DNA of 64,000 nt from Gordonibacter sp. 28C (GTDB taxonomy: Bacteria > Actinomycetota > Coriobacteriia > Coriobacteriales > Eggerthellaceae). The notes under the pieces were generated by a model. The model was not told the origin of the DNA. It was given only the letters and a program-made list of their open reading frames with translations, and did no database searches. Location of the stretch: NCBI RefSeq assembly GCF_003339845.1, contig NZ_PPTR01000005.1:213784-277783 (forward strand). Direction: 5' to 3'. Below are positions 50,990 through 59,563 of the stretch, piece after piece (position 1 is the first letter of the stretch; the number at the start of each line of letters is the position of its first letter). The translations under genes and the position numbers were made by a program.

Positions 50990-51859
50990 TTACAGGTACG
51001 CCAGGACGGCGATGTTGACGAAGCCGGCCACGAACGCCACGATCCAGGCCGACGAGAGCATCGCCTGCCACTTCACGCGGGCGAAGTTGTTGTCGATCCA
51101 TATTTCCAGGAAGTACACGAGCGCGATCACCGCGATCGCCAACACGATGGACACCGGGTTGGCCCACACGAAGAACATGCCCACCCAACCCAGGAACAGC
51201 ACGTTCTCGCACCAGTGCATGATCTCCACCTTGGCGAGCGTCTTGCCGCTCATCTCGGTGGTGATGCCCTTGACCAGCTCCTGGTGGGCGTGGTGGGAGT
51301 ACGAGAGGTCGAACGGCGACTTGCGCAGCTTGATGGTGAGGATGAACAAAAAGCCCAGGAACACGAGCCAGATGCTCGAGACGACGGGCGCGTCGAGCGC
51401 GAACACGCCCGCGGAGTCGAACGTGCCGGCCGCCATGTAGAAGGCCACGGCCATGAACAGCACCATGGGCTCGTAGGCCATGACCTGCAGCGTTTCGCGG
51501 TTCGCGCCGATCTCGGCGTAAGGCGAGCGCGTGGAGTACGCGGCAACGATGAAGAACAGGCCCGAGAGCGTGATCACGAACACGCTCATGAGCAGGTTGC
51601 CCCCCGAGTAGAAGATGCCGCCGGCGAGCAACGTGAACACGAGCGCGCAGGTGATGTAGGTTCCCTCGGTGGAGTTGACGGAAACGCGGTCCTTCTCGAT
51701 GAGCTTGCGCACGTCGTAGTACGGCTGCAAAAGCGGCGGGCCCACGCGGCCCTGCATGCGCGCCGTGATCTTGCGGTCGAGGCCGGCCAAAAGGCATCCC
51801 AGCACGGGAGCCGCGATGGCGAAGACGAGGGTGCCGATGAGAACGAAGAGCAAAGACAT
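50990..51859 (-). CDS. echB: Ech hydrogenase membrane subunit EchB-like (NuoH)
   Basis: A 289-residue integral membrane subunit with about eight helices, homologous to NuoH/HyfC, which anchors the soluble arm and forms part of the ion path. Family loops are ITARMQGRVGPPLLQPYYDV (about 31-50), the acidic EIGANRETLQVMAYE (about 115-129) and LSYSHHAHQELVKG. It is followed 13 bases later by echC. Confidence 0.94.
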   Translation of the reverse strand: MSLLFVLIGTLVFAIAAPVLGCLLAGLDRKITARMQGRVGPPLLQPYYDVRKLIEKDRVSVNSTEGTYITCALVFTLLAGGIFYSGGNLLMSVFVITLSGLFFIVAAYSTRSPYAEIGANRETLQVMAYEPMVLFMAVAFYMAAGTFDSAGVFALDAPVVSSIWLVFLGFLFILTIKLRKSPFDLSYSHHAHQELVKGITTEMSGKTLAKVEIMHWCENVLFLGWVGMFFVWANPVSIVLAIAVIALVYFLEIWIDNNFARVKWQAMLSSAWIVAFVAGFVNIAVLAYL

Positions 51860-51877
51860 GTCAGATCACACCCTTTC

Positions 51878-53827
51878 CTAGAACAGGCCCGGCAGCGAGA
51901 TAGCCGAGACGGCGAATGCCACGACGATGACGATGACGCAGGCGACGGTGCCCACGGGGTTGATGCGCTTCTCCCCGAACACGTTCTCCAGATACATGTT
52001 GCGCGACGTGGCGGCGGACTCGCCCGAAAGGGAGTTCCTGAACACGCGCGCCTCGTTGTCGGCGCTCACGCCGGACAGGTAGATGTCCACCTTCTTGGCC
52101 TTGTTGCGCCCGAGCCCGGCGAACAGCACGATGGCGATGATGGCCGCCGCGATGGAGGCTATCCACAGGTTCGCCGAGGCGATGTCCTGGCCGAGGGTGC
52201 CGAACACGCTGTACACGTAGGGCTCCACGATGAGCCACGAGATGACGGGCAGGCACACGCAGCCGATGATGATGAGCACGGCCATGAGCATGATAGACGT
52301 CCACTCGCTCTTGTGCACCGTCACCTCCACGTTGTCGGGCCGTCCGGCGATGCCGGAGAGCTTGCCGAGCCACTTGGCCCAGAACATGAACGTGGCGGCC
52401 GAGCCGAAGGCCAGCAGCAGCACGAGCGCGATCTGGCCCGTGTCCACGAACGACACGAGCGTGGCCCATTTCGCGATGAGCATGCCGAACGGGGCGATGA
52501 ACATGCACATGATGCCCAGCATCATGAAGCGCGCCAAGCGGGGCATGCGCTCGAACAGCAGGTCCATGTCCTCGATGTCGCGGCTGCCGATGTGGTGCTC
52601 GGCCGTGCCGACGCACAGGAACAGCAGCGACTTCGCGATGGCGTGGAACAGGATGAGGAACGCGGCGGCCCAGACGGCCTCGGGCGTGCCGACGCCGGCG
52701 CAGGCCGTGATGAGGCCAAGGTTGGCTATCGTGGAGTACGCGAGCACCCGCTTGGCGTTCGTCTGGGATATGGCCATGAACGAGCACAGCGCGAACGTGA
52801 TGCCGCCCACGAGGATGACCATGATCGAAGGCGCCGCGGCCAGGAGGCCGCCTTGCGCCGAAGCCGTGCCGGCGTAGAACACGGGCGCCAGCTTGACGAG
52901 CAGGAACACGCCGGCCTTGACCATGGTGGACGAGTGCAGCAGCGCCGAGGTGGGCGTGGGGGCCACCATGGCGCCCAAGAGCCACGTGTGGAACGGCATC
53001 TGCGCGGCCTTCGTGAGGCCCGCGAACGCGAGCGCGCACACCGGCAGCACGACGAGGGCGGGGTTGTCCACGCCTATCCGCAGGAACTCCAGCAGCGACA
53101 GCGTGCCCAGCTGGATGGCGCTCACGTACAGCGCCGCCAGGAAGGCCAGGCCGCCCAGCATGTTCATGATGATCTGGCGGAAGGCGTTCTTGATGGCCTC
53201 GTCGGTGCGCGTGTAGGCGATGAGGAGGAACGAGCACACCGTGGTGACTTCCCAACCCGTGAACAGCCACACCATGTTGTTCGAGAACACGATGAGGAAC
53301 ATGGCGGCCAAGAACACGAACATGAGCGCGAAGAACACCGGACGGCGATCCTTGGCGCCTTCGGGCTCGTGAGCCTGGAAGTCCTCCATGTAGCCGAGGG
53401 CGTAGACGCAGATACCCGAGCCGATGACGCCGATGATGAACGCCATGAGCAGCGACAGCGAGTCGAGGTACAGGCCCTCGGTGACGTCGATGGCGTGGGC
53501 GAAACCGAACTCGAACACGAGCGAGCCGACCACCTGGATCACGGCGAGCACGCAGGCCCACACGTTCTTGTAACGGATGCCGTAGTACAGGATGGCCGCC
53601 GCCACGAGCACGCTCACGATGGTGCTGACGTAGTCGATGACAGGCGATTCGAACTCGAACGACACCCAGGGAGCCCCCAGGTAGGTGACCACCAGCCAGA
53701 TGGACGCCAAGCCGATGACGAGCGCCGAGGCGCCCACAATCACGTTTCTCGCCCGATTGTTGCGCACGACCAACAGGACGGCGGCAACAACCAGCGGGAA
53801 AAGGATTAAGAACCCGAGCATAGCCAC
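51878..53827 (-). CDS. echA: Ech hydrogenase ion-pumping subunit EchA-like (NuoL/HyfB)
   Basis: A 649-residue antiporter-type membrane subunit with about 16 helices that pumps protons or sodium. Key charged positions are seen in GWEVTTVCSFLLI (TM5-type glutamate), FAGLTKAAQMPFHTWLLGAM (TM7-type lysine) and ALLHSSTMVKAGVFLLVKL (TM8-type lysine). The GTG at 53827 has AGGGGGA at good spacing; ATG 53821 is an alternative. First gene of the operon; the leader region up to 54240 carries repeats and a hairpin described separately. Confidence 0.94.
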   Translation of the reverse strand: MAMLGFLILFPLVVAAVLLVVRNNRARNVIVGASALVIGLASIWLVVTYLGAPWVSFEFESPVIDYVSTIVSVLVAAAILYYGIRYKNVWACVLAVIQVVGSLVFEFGFAHAIDVTEGLYLDSLSLLMAFIIGVIGSGICVYALGYMEDFQAHEPEGAKDRRPVFFALMFVFLAAMFLIVFSNNMVWLFTGWEVTTVCSFLLIAYTRTDEAIKNAFRQIIMNMLGGLAFLAALYVSAIQLGTLSLLEFLRIGVDNPALVVLPVCALAFAGLTKAAQMPFHTWLLGAMVAPTPTSALLHSSTMVKAGVFLLVKLAPVFYAGTASAQGGLLAAAPSIMVILVGGITFALCSFMAISQTNAKRVLAYSTIANLGLITACAGVGTPEAVWAAAFLILFHAIAKSLLFLCVGTAEHHIGSRDIEDMDLLFERMPRLARFMMLGIMCMFIAPFGMLIAKWATLVSFVDTGQIALVLLLAFGSAATFMFWAKWLGKLSGIAGRPDNVEVTVHKSEWTSIMLMAVLIIIGCVCLPVISWLIVEPYVYSVFGTLGQDIASANLWIASIAAAIIAIVLFAGLGRNKAKKVDIYLSGVSADNEARVFRNSLSGESAATSRNMYLENVFGEKRINPVGTVACVIVIVVAFAVSAISLPGLF

Positions 53828-53858
53828 GTAGCTTCCCCCTTTACCTTTACCGATTGTT

Positions 53859-53880
53859 TGCGAACATAGATGCGAACATA
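53859..53880. promoter_or_regulatory. Tandem 10-base repeats upstream of echA
   Basis: TGCGAACATA occurs at 53859-53868 and again at 53871-53880, a 12-base period, about one helical turn. They lie 30-55 bases ahead of the echA start and could be an activator or repressor site. Confidence 0.45.
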
Positions 53881-53900
53881 AAAAGCGACCCATGTCGCTT
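53881..53900 (-). terminator. Terminator-like hairpin in the echA leader
   Basis: A 7-bp stem AAGCGAC/GTCGCTT (53883-53889, 53894-53900); on the minus strand it is followed by TTTTTAT. It lies ahead of echA, so it could be an attenuator for the hydrogenase operon or a backup terminator for the alcohol dehydrogenase gene. Confidence 0.5.
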
Positions 53901-54055
53901 CGCAGAGCACTTTATCAGAGAAAAGCAACCGGGCTCGGCGCGGGCTCGCTTCGGGGGATTTTGCTCGGTAAAAGGGTTGGAACCGCCCGAAATAAGGCCG
54001 GGGACGGCGGCAAAGGCCCGGCGGACGGCAAGTGCCCGCCGTAATGGGTGCATGT

Positions 54056-54079
54056 AAAATTATGCATATGCACAATTTT
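54056..54079. promoter_or_regulatory. 24-base imperfect palindrome between ech and adh genes
   Basis: AAAATTATGCATATGCACAA-type dyad: 22 of 24 positions are self-complementary around the perfect TGCATATGCA centre. It is AT-rich within GC-rich surroundings, about 230 bases ahead of echA, and likely a regulator site for the hydrogenase operon. The rest of 53901-54184 holds no gene I can support. Confidence 0.55.
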
Positions 54080-54184
54080 GGTACGAACGGGACGCTCCGC
54101 TCGAACGCCCCGTCGTCCCTCGGACCGCGGCGAGGGACGCGGAAAGCCGCCGCCCTTCGAAGCCGCCCGGCCGCCCGGGCCCAC

Positions 54185-54213
54185 GCAGAAACGCCCCGCG
54201 AAAACGCGGGGCG
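54185..54213 (-). terminator. Terminator after the alcohol dehydrogenase gene
   Basis: A 9-bp stem CGCCCCGCG/CGCGGGGCG (54192-54200, 54205-54213) with an AAAA loop on the plus strand. On the minus strand it is followed by TTTCTG. It lies 28 bases after the adh stop. Confidence 0.8.
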
Positions 54214-54240
54214 CCAAAACGATGTTCCGCCTGATCGAGC

Positions 54241-55320
54241 CTACTTCATCTTGACGACCGGCTTGATGGCCGCACCCGTGCGGGAATCCTCGAACGCCTG
54301 GTTGATGTCGTCGAAATCGTAGTACCTCACCAGCTTGTCGAAGGGGAAAAGCCCCTGGCAGTAGTAGTCGACCAACTCGGGAATGAACAGCTGCGGCACG
54401 GTGTCGCCCTCTATGACGCCCGTCATCGTCTTCCCCTCGGCCATGATCTCGCCGAACATGTCGATGGTCATCTCGGGCGTGATGCCCACGATGGCCACGG
54501 TGCCCAGCGGGCGCAGCGCGGCCAGGCTCTGATGGACGACGGAGGGGACGCCGGTCGTCTCGACCGCATAATGGGTGCCGGACCCCGTAACCTTCCCGAT
54601 CTCCTCCACCACGTCGACTTCGCCGCCGTTGAACGCATAGGTGGCACCCAGCTCTTTGGCCAGTTCAAGGCGGTTCTCGTGGACGTCGACCGCGATGATG
54701 GTCTTGCATCCCGCGATCTTCGCCGCCATAACGGCGCTGAGCCCCACCGCCCCACAGCCGTACACGGCGATCGTGGAGCCGAACTCGGGTTTGAGGCGGA
54801 CGAGCACCGTCCCGCTTCCCGTCTGGATCCCGCAGCCCAAGGGGCCGAGCAGCTCCAGCTCCACGTCCTTCCTCACCTTCACCACGTTGCGCTCGTCGGC
54901 GACGGCGTAGGTGCCGAACGAGGACTGGCCGAAGAACGTGGCCACCTTCGTTCCGTTCTGCTCCAGGCGCTCTATGCCCTCGGAGCCAAAGTTCAAGGCG
55001 TTCATCTCCTCGCACGTGGAGGGATGGGCGGATCGGCAGTTCTCGCAATGGCCGCACGACGAGTACGAGAGCACCACGTGGTCTCCCGGCTCGACGGTCT
55101 TCACGCCGTCGCCCACCTGCTCGACAACGCCGGCCCCCTCGTGCCCGAGGACGATCGGATAGGGAACGATGCCGTTGTCCCGTGCGACGGCATCCGTATG
55201 GCAGACGCCCGTCGCCGCTATCCTCACCAGCACCTCGCTGTCGCGCGGCTTCGCCAGCTCCACTTCCTCGATCTTGAACGCCTCGCCTTTGTCATGGGTG
55301 ACGGCAGCTTCGATTTTCAC
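54241..55320 (-). CDS. Zinc-dependent alcohol dehydrogenase (class III/aryl-alcohol type)
   Basis: A 359-residue medium-chain dehydrogenase. The catalytic zinc ligands are in GVCHTDAVARDN (Cys about 38) and GHEGAGVVE (His about 60). The structural zinc cysteines are in SSCGHCENCRSAHPSTC (about 89-105). The Rossmann loop is YGCGAVGLSAV with an acidic VDVHENRL, so NAD is likely. Substrate could be an aryl or primary alcohol. GTG start with AAGGAG 7 bases upstream is preferred over the longer frame to 55425. It stands alone with its own terminator. Confidence 0.92.
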   Translation of the reverse strand: MKIEAAVTHDKGEAFKIEEVELAKPRDSEVLVRIAATGVCHTDAVARDNGIVPYPIVLGHEGAGVVEQVGDGVKTVEPGDHVVLSYSSCGHCENCRSAHPSTCEEMNALNFGSEGIERLEQNGTKVATFFGQSSFGTYAVADERNVVKVRKDVELELLGPLGCGIQTGSGTVLVRLKPEFGSTIAVYGCGAVGLSAVMAAKIAGCKTIIAVDVHENRLELAKELGATYAFNGGEVDVVEEIGKVTGSGTHYAVETTGVPSVVHQSLAALRPLGTVAIVGITPEMTIDMFGEIMAEGKTMTGVIEGDTVPQLFIPELVDYYCQGLFPFDKLVRYYDFDDINQAFEDSRTGAAIKPVVKMK

Positions 55321-55500
55321 GGCATGCTCCTTCTCGATCGCGCGGATACGGGCCATTCGAAGATACGCGTACCATGCTAGGCTCTTGCGAGCCGCGCGCA
55401 CCGTCGCGCCGTCGACCGGCGGCAACCCCCGCCTGTGCGGGCGTGGAGCGCCGCGGGGCGCGCGGCGGGCGGCAAGAAGGGCGCGGCGAGCGGGTAGACG

Positions 55501-57084
55501 CTACGAGGCAGGTTCTGCGGCCGCGAGCCCCTCCCGCGCCTCCAGCTTGCGCAGCCGGCGCCACTCCACCGCCAGAAACGAAACCACCAGCAGCGTGGAC
55601 GTGATGTCGGAGAGCGAGGGCGCGAAGAACAGGCTCTGCAGGGGCGTCATGGGCAAGACGAGCGGCAGCACGTGCGGGCTCGCCAGCAGAAGCGGGATGA
55701 AGAACAGTATCTGACGCGTGAGCGTGAGCAGCGTGGCCTTGAGCGCCTGGCCCGTGGCGTCGAAGTAGTTCGCACCGATGAGCGCCACCGGCAGGATGGG
55801 TATGAATACCAGATAGGCTATGAGCGCCCACGCCGTGGCGTCCAGATAGGCCTCCGGCAGGCTGAACAGGTGCGCGTACATATCGGGCAGGAACAGCACG
55901 GTGAACCAGAGCGGCACCGTGATGGCGATCCCCAACAAGATGCCCTGCCCCAGCGTGCGCTTCATGCGGCCGAATTTCCGCGCGCCGTAGTTGTAGCCGA
56001 TGATGGGCTGCGCGCCCATGGCGATGCCCATGGACGGCATGATGGTGAACATGCCCACGGCCGAGAGCACCCTCATGACCGCCAGCGCCCCGTCGGAGCC
56101 GAGCGGGTCGGCGGCGCCGTAGGAGAGCAGCAGGTTGTTCATGATCATGTTCGACACGGCGAAGCCCAGCTCCATGACCGAGGGGGCCACGCCGAGCGCG
56201 CAGATGCGCAGCGCCACGCGCCACTTGATGCCCAGCGCCTCGCGCCGCAGCGGCATGGGCGAGCCCTTCTTCAGGAAGAACTGCATGACGAAGGCGGCCG
56301 AGAGCGCCCACGAGCACACGGTGGCCAGCCCCGCGCCCATCATGCCGCCGTCCAACACGATGATGAAGAGGTATCCCAGCACGATGTTCGCGCCCGTGCC
56401 CACGAGCATGGAGCCGAGCGCGCGGTTGGGATGCCCCGCCGTGCGGATGAAGTTGTTCATGCCGAACGCCACGAACTGCAGCGGGCAGCCCGCCACGATG
56501 ACCGTCATGAAGGCGCGCGCGTGCGGCAGCACCGCGTCGTCGGCGCCGGAGGCGCGCAGGATGGGATCGAGCGCCAAGAAGCCGACGATCCAGGCGACGA
56601 CGCCCGCGCCCAGAAGCAGCACCAGGCTGTTGCCCAGCACGCGCTCGGCCACGCGCTTCTTGCGCTCGCCCAGCTTGATGGCCGCGAGCGCGTTGCCGCC
56701 CACGCCCACGAGCATGGCCACGGCCACCATGAACGTCATGGCGGGGTTCGCCACCGTCGTGGCCGCCAGCCCGTTCTCCCCCACCGCGGCGCCCACGTAC
56801 ACGGCGTCGATGACGTTGTAGAGCGTCTGCACGAGCACGCCGAACACGGCCGGTATGGAGAACTCCAGCAGCAGTTTGAGCGTGCTGGCCGTGCCCATGC
56901 GGTCGATCTTGGCGTCGCCGGCGCGTTGCTGGTCCGTGCGCTTCACGGGCACGGCAACCTCCAAGTCGCCCGTGTCGAGCGCCGGACGGTGCTCGAAGGG
57001 CACCTCGGCCGCGATCTGCTGCTCCCGGTGCAGCTCTCCGTTTTCCGCAGCGGCTTGCTGCGGCTGGTTCCTCTTCTCCTCCAT
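55501..57084 (-). CDS. MATE family multidrug/cation exporter
   Basis: A 527-residue exporter with 12 membrane helices after a polar N-terminal tail of about 65 residues. The two bundles start at GTASTLKLLLEFSIPAVFGVLV and at REALGIKWRVALRICALGVAPS. NarM/DinF-like motifs are YNVIDAVYVG and GMNNFIRTAGHPNRAL. The start MEEKRNQ has only a weak Shine-Dalgarno. A promoter at 57247-57275 gives a leader of about 155 bases with stable hairpins. Substrate unknown. Divergent from the sigma-factor gene. Confidence 0.92.
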   Translation of the reverse strand: MEEKRNQPQQAAAENGELHREQQIAAEVPFEHRPALDTGDLEVAVPVKRTDQQRAGDAKIDRMGTASTLKLLLEFSIPAVFGVLVQTLYNVIDAVYVGAAVGENGLAATTVANPAMTFMVAVAMLVGVGGNALAAIKLGERKKRVAERVLGNSLVLLLGAGVVAWIVGFLALDPILRASGADDAVLPHARAFMTVIVAGCPLQFVAFGMNNFIRTAGHPNRALGSMLVGTGANIVLGYLFIIVLDGGMMGAGLATVCSWALSAAFVMQFFLKKGSPMPLRREALGIKWRVALRICALGVAPSVMELGFAVSNMIMNNLLLSYGAADPLGSDGALAVMRVLSAVGMFTIMPSMGIAMGAQPIIGYNYGARKFGRMKRTLGQGILLGIAITVPLWFTVLFLPDMYAHLFSLPEAYLDATAWALIAYLVFIPILPVALIGANYFDATGQALKATLLTLTRQILFFIPLLLASPHVLPLVLPMTPLQSLFFAPSLSDITSTLLVVSFLAVEWRRLRKLEAREGLAAAEPAS

Positions 57085-57157
57085 CGCTGCGTGTCCCCAC
57101 TTGATGCGCACGATCCTGGCAGCGCCCTGGAAGGGCGCGCGATCGTTTGGATTTCCC

Positions 57158-57278
57158 GGGTTGTCCCGGCAGACCAGACAGGTGGCGGCGGAGCTTCCCC
57201 GAAGGGCTCGACGCCGCACCGGCTCGGGTCATCCCGAGCAGAGGCAAGTATACGGGAGCGCCGCGGCCGGGACAACCC
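57158..57278 (-). promoter_or_regulatory. MATE gene promoter flanked by 13-base inverted repeats, with structured leader
   Basis: The minus-strand promoter is TTGTCC (complement of 57270-57275) and TATACT (complement of 57247-57252), spacer 17. GGGTTGTCCCGGC stands at 57158-57170, and its exact complement-inverted copy at 57266-57278 covers the -35. Between them the leader has GCTCGGG/CCCGAGC and a GGTG-GGCG/CGCC-CCACC stem. No known riboswitch class was recognised. The rest of 57085-57431 has no other gene. Confidence 0.6.
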
Positions 57279-57431
57279 TCGAGCGGGCTTTCAACGGCGG
57301 TCGACGCACGTTGTTTCGGAAAAAAACGCGCTATGCTGTCAGGAAACCCCTTCCCGAATCGTATTGCAGGTGAAGCGACGTTGCTCGAAACCCCTCCGGC
57401 GGCAGCCGGGCAAGAGAAGGATCGGAAGCGA

Positions 57432-57932
57432 ATGGAAGCGAGAAAACCAAGCGAGGCGGAGGCCGAGCGGCTGGTCGAGACCTACGCGGACCTCATACTG
57501 CGGCTGAGCTACACCTACCTGAAGTCCACGCACGACGCGGAGGACATCTGCCAGACGGTGCTGCTCAAGCTTATGAACGGCAAGCAGCGGTTCGTTGGGC
57601 CGGAGCACGAGAAGGCCTGGATCGTCCGCACGACGGCGAACGCCTGCAAAGACGCGCTGCGCAGCGGCTTCAGGAAGCGCACGGTCGCGCTGGACGAAGC
57701 CCCCGAAACGGAGGCGCCCGGCGAACCCGACTCCGACGTGATGGACACCGTGATGGCGCTGCCGCAGAAGTACCGCGAGGCCATCTACCTGCACTATTAC
57801 GAAGGATACTCCGTTCGGGAGATCGCGAGCCTCACCGGACGGAGCGAGGCGGCCGTGAGCGCGCACTTGAGCCGCGGGCGCGGGAAGCTTCGCACGATGT
57901 TGGAAGGAGCTTATGGTGAACAGGGAATATAA
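57432..57932 (+). CDS. ECF-type RNA polymerase sigma factor
   Basis: A 166-residue sigma-70 family factor of the extracytoplasmic-function type. Region 2 lies at about 15-80 (LILRLSYTYLKSTHDAEDICQTVLLKL) and region 4 at about 108-160 (ALPQKYREAIYLHYYEGYSVREIASLTGRSEAAVSAHLSRGR). ATG at 57432 with AAGGATCGGAAG upstream. It overlaps the next gene by 20 bases, the usual coupling with its membrane partner. Divergent from the MATE exporter gene, which may be a target. Confidence 0.93.
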   Translation: MEARKPSEAEAERLVETYADLILRLSYTYLKSTHDAEDICQTVLLKLMNGKQRFVGPEHEKAWIVRTTANACKDALRSGFRKRTVALDEAPETEAPGEPDSDVMDTVMALPQKYREAIYLHYYEGYSVREIASLTGRSEAAVSAHLSRGRGKLRTMLEGAYGEQGI

Positions 57933-59019
57933 CAAGGCGATGGACGGCCTGCGGTTCTCGCCCGAGGCGAAGAAGCGCATGACGGCCAATCTGGCGGCAG
58001 CGCAGGAACGGGAACAGGCGGCGCGGCCGAAGCCGGACGCCTACGCGGTGCGCGGCGGCAAGCGCCGCTGGCGCTACGCGGCGGCGGTCGCCGCAGCGGT
58101 GGTGCTGGTAGCGGGCGTGGGCGGCGTTGCATCTGCCACCGGGAACCTTATGGGCATGGGCAACGTCTTCGACGACCTCTTCAACGGCCCGCCGGCCCAG
58201 ACCGAGGTGGTCGACAAGATCGGCCGGCCCATCGGAGCGAGCGCCACGTCGAACGGCGTGACCGTGACGGCCGAGGCCATCATCGGCGATAGGACGAACT
58301 ACGCCGTCGTGTTCAGCATCGCCAAGGACGACGGGACCGCGTTCGAGGGTATCGAACCCTTGGAGAACGGCGTTTTGCCCCTCGGGTTCGAAAGCGGCAG
58401 CAGCGTCCACATAGACGGCACGATGTCGGGCGGAGGCGACGGGCGCTTCTACGACGCCGACCCGTCCGACAACGCCATCCAATACGTGGAGCGGATGTCC
58501 GTCACCGCGATCGGCAGCAGCATCATCGGGCATACGGCACGCGTTAACTTGAGCGACCTGAAGATGTACGGCGGCGACGGCAGCACTTCGCATGTCGTCG
58601 CCGAGGGCGAGTGGAACATGAAATTCGCCGTCGATTACGAGGACACCTCCGTCGACCTGCCCGCCGGAGGGGCCATCGAGGTGAGCGGCATGGACGCGAC
58701 GCTCGACTCCGCAACCGTGTCCCCCATCGCCCTTACGCTGGAGTATACGGTGCATGAGGTTTTGAACTGGGAGGACCAGGAGTCCGGTCGCATGTCGGAT
58801 CACAACCAAGACGAGATGGACCGCTTCCTCGACCCCTCCGTCACGCTGAACATGAAGGACGGTACGACGGTGGAGATCGACGCGCTGCGGGGCGCCGGAG
58901 GGACGCGCGAGAATACCAACTCCACCTCCTGTAACAAGAGCATCATGTTCGACGAGTTCCTGAACCTGAACGACGTTGTCTCGATAACGATCGGCGGCAC
59001 GGAGCTGCCTCTGGCATAG
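57913..59019 (+). CDS. DUF4179 membrane protein, probable anti-sigma factor
   Basis: A 368-residue protein. The cytoplasmic N-terminus of about 50 residues would bind sigma, one membrane helix lies at about 56-78 (YAAAVAAAVVLVAGVGGVA), and the large extracytoplasmic part opens with the DUF4179 domain. No zinc anti-sigma HxxxCxxC motif is seen. DUF4179 proteins are usually encoded directly after ECF sigma genes, which supports the role. It probably senses an envelope signal; the ligand is unknown. A terminator follows at 59094. Confidence 0.85.
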   Translation: MVNREYNKAMDGLRFSPEAKKRMTANLAAAQEREQAARPKPDAYAVRGGKRRWRYAAAVAAAVVLVAGVGGVASATGNLMGMGNVFDDLFNGPPAQTEVVDKIGRPIGASATSNGVTVTAEAIIGDRTNYAVVFSIAKDDGTAFEGIEPLENGVLPLGFESGSSVHIDGTMSGGGDGRFYDADPSDNAIQYVERMSVTAIGSSIIGHTARVNLSDLKMYGGDGSTSHVVAEGEWNMKFAVDYEDTSVDLPAGGAIEVSGMDATLDSATVSPIALTLEYTVHEVLNWEDQESGRMSDHNQDEMDRFLDPSVTLNMKDGTTVEIDALRGAGGTRENTNSTSCNKSIMFDEFLNLNDVVSITIGGTELPLA

Positions 59020-59093
59020 CGCGAAGGGCAGCTCGAGGCGGACGAAGCGCACTCTTCGCCAAGTGTTTCAGGAGCAGGGCGTCGACCTACGCG

Positions 59094-59127
59094 AAGCGGG
59101 CCGGACCCCGATGGGTCCGGCCCGCTT
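59094..59127. terminator. Bidirectional terminator between the DUF4179 gene and the GlsB-like gene
   Basis: A 15-bp perfect stem (59094-59108 with 59113-59127) and a CGAT loop. There is no long T-run on either side, but it lies between two converging genes and is very stable. Confidence 0.7.
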
Positions 59128-59172
59128 TCGGCTCGACCCGTCCCTGCGGCGGGTCGATCGGCTTCAAGCGCC

Positions 59173-59427
59173 TTAAGAGGCGGTTCTCCTCGTGACGAGG
59201 TTGATGAGGGCGATGAGCACCACCGACCCTATCAACGCCACCACGAACGACCACAGGTTGAACCCGGTGAATCCCTCCGCGCCGAAGAAGCTCATGATGA
59301 AGCCTCCAATAAGCGCTCCCACGATGCCGGTGACGATGTTCTTGACCAAGCCGCCTTCCGACTTCATGATCATGCCCGCCACCCATCCGGCGAGCCCGCC
59401 GATGACGATCCACACGATGATGCTCAT
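59173..59427 (-). CDS. GlsB/YeaQ/YmgE family small membrane protein
   Basis: An 84-residue protein of the transglycosylase-associated (UPF0410) family with three glycine-rich membrane helices (IIVWIVIGGLAGWVAGMIM, IVTGIVGALIGGFIMSFF, SFVVALIGSVVLIALINL). Such proteins are stress-induced in many bacteria; mechanism unknown. ATG with AAAGGAG upstream on the minus strand. Confidence 0.92.
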   Translation of the reverse strand: MSIIVWIVIGGLAGWVAGMIMKSEGGLVKNIVTGIVGALIGGFIMSFFGAEGFTGFNLWSFVVALIGSVVLIALINLVTRRTAS

Positions 59428-59563
59428 AATAGTGCTCCTTTCCGAGGAAACGGTACCTGCCCAGCATAGGGAAGCGCGGCGCACCCGAAGGCCGCAGGTG
59501 GGAACCGTATCCTGGGCGTTGCACCTTCGTGATGCAGTCGCACAAAACGAAGGCCGGCCGGAT

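Noticed and set aside
50945..53809. Very long open frame (954 codons) on the plus strand opposite echA/echB
   Set aside because: It is a shadow of GC-rich antisense codons. Composition is dominated by His/Arg/Asp/Val without any domain, and it lies fully over six clear minus-strand genes.
57085..57246. Known riboswitch (guanidine, Mn, fluoride or cobalamin type) ahead of the MATE gene
   Set aside because: The stems are clear but none of the conserved sequence cores of these classes could be found; it is kept only as an unknown structured leader.
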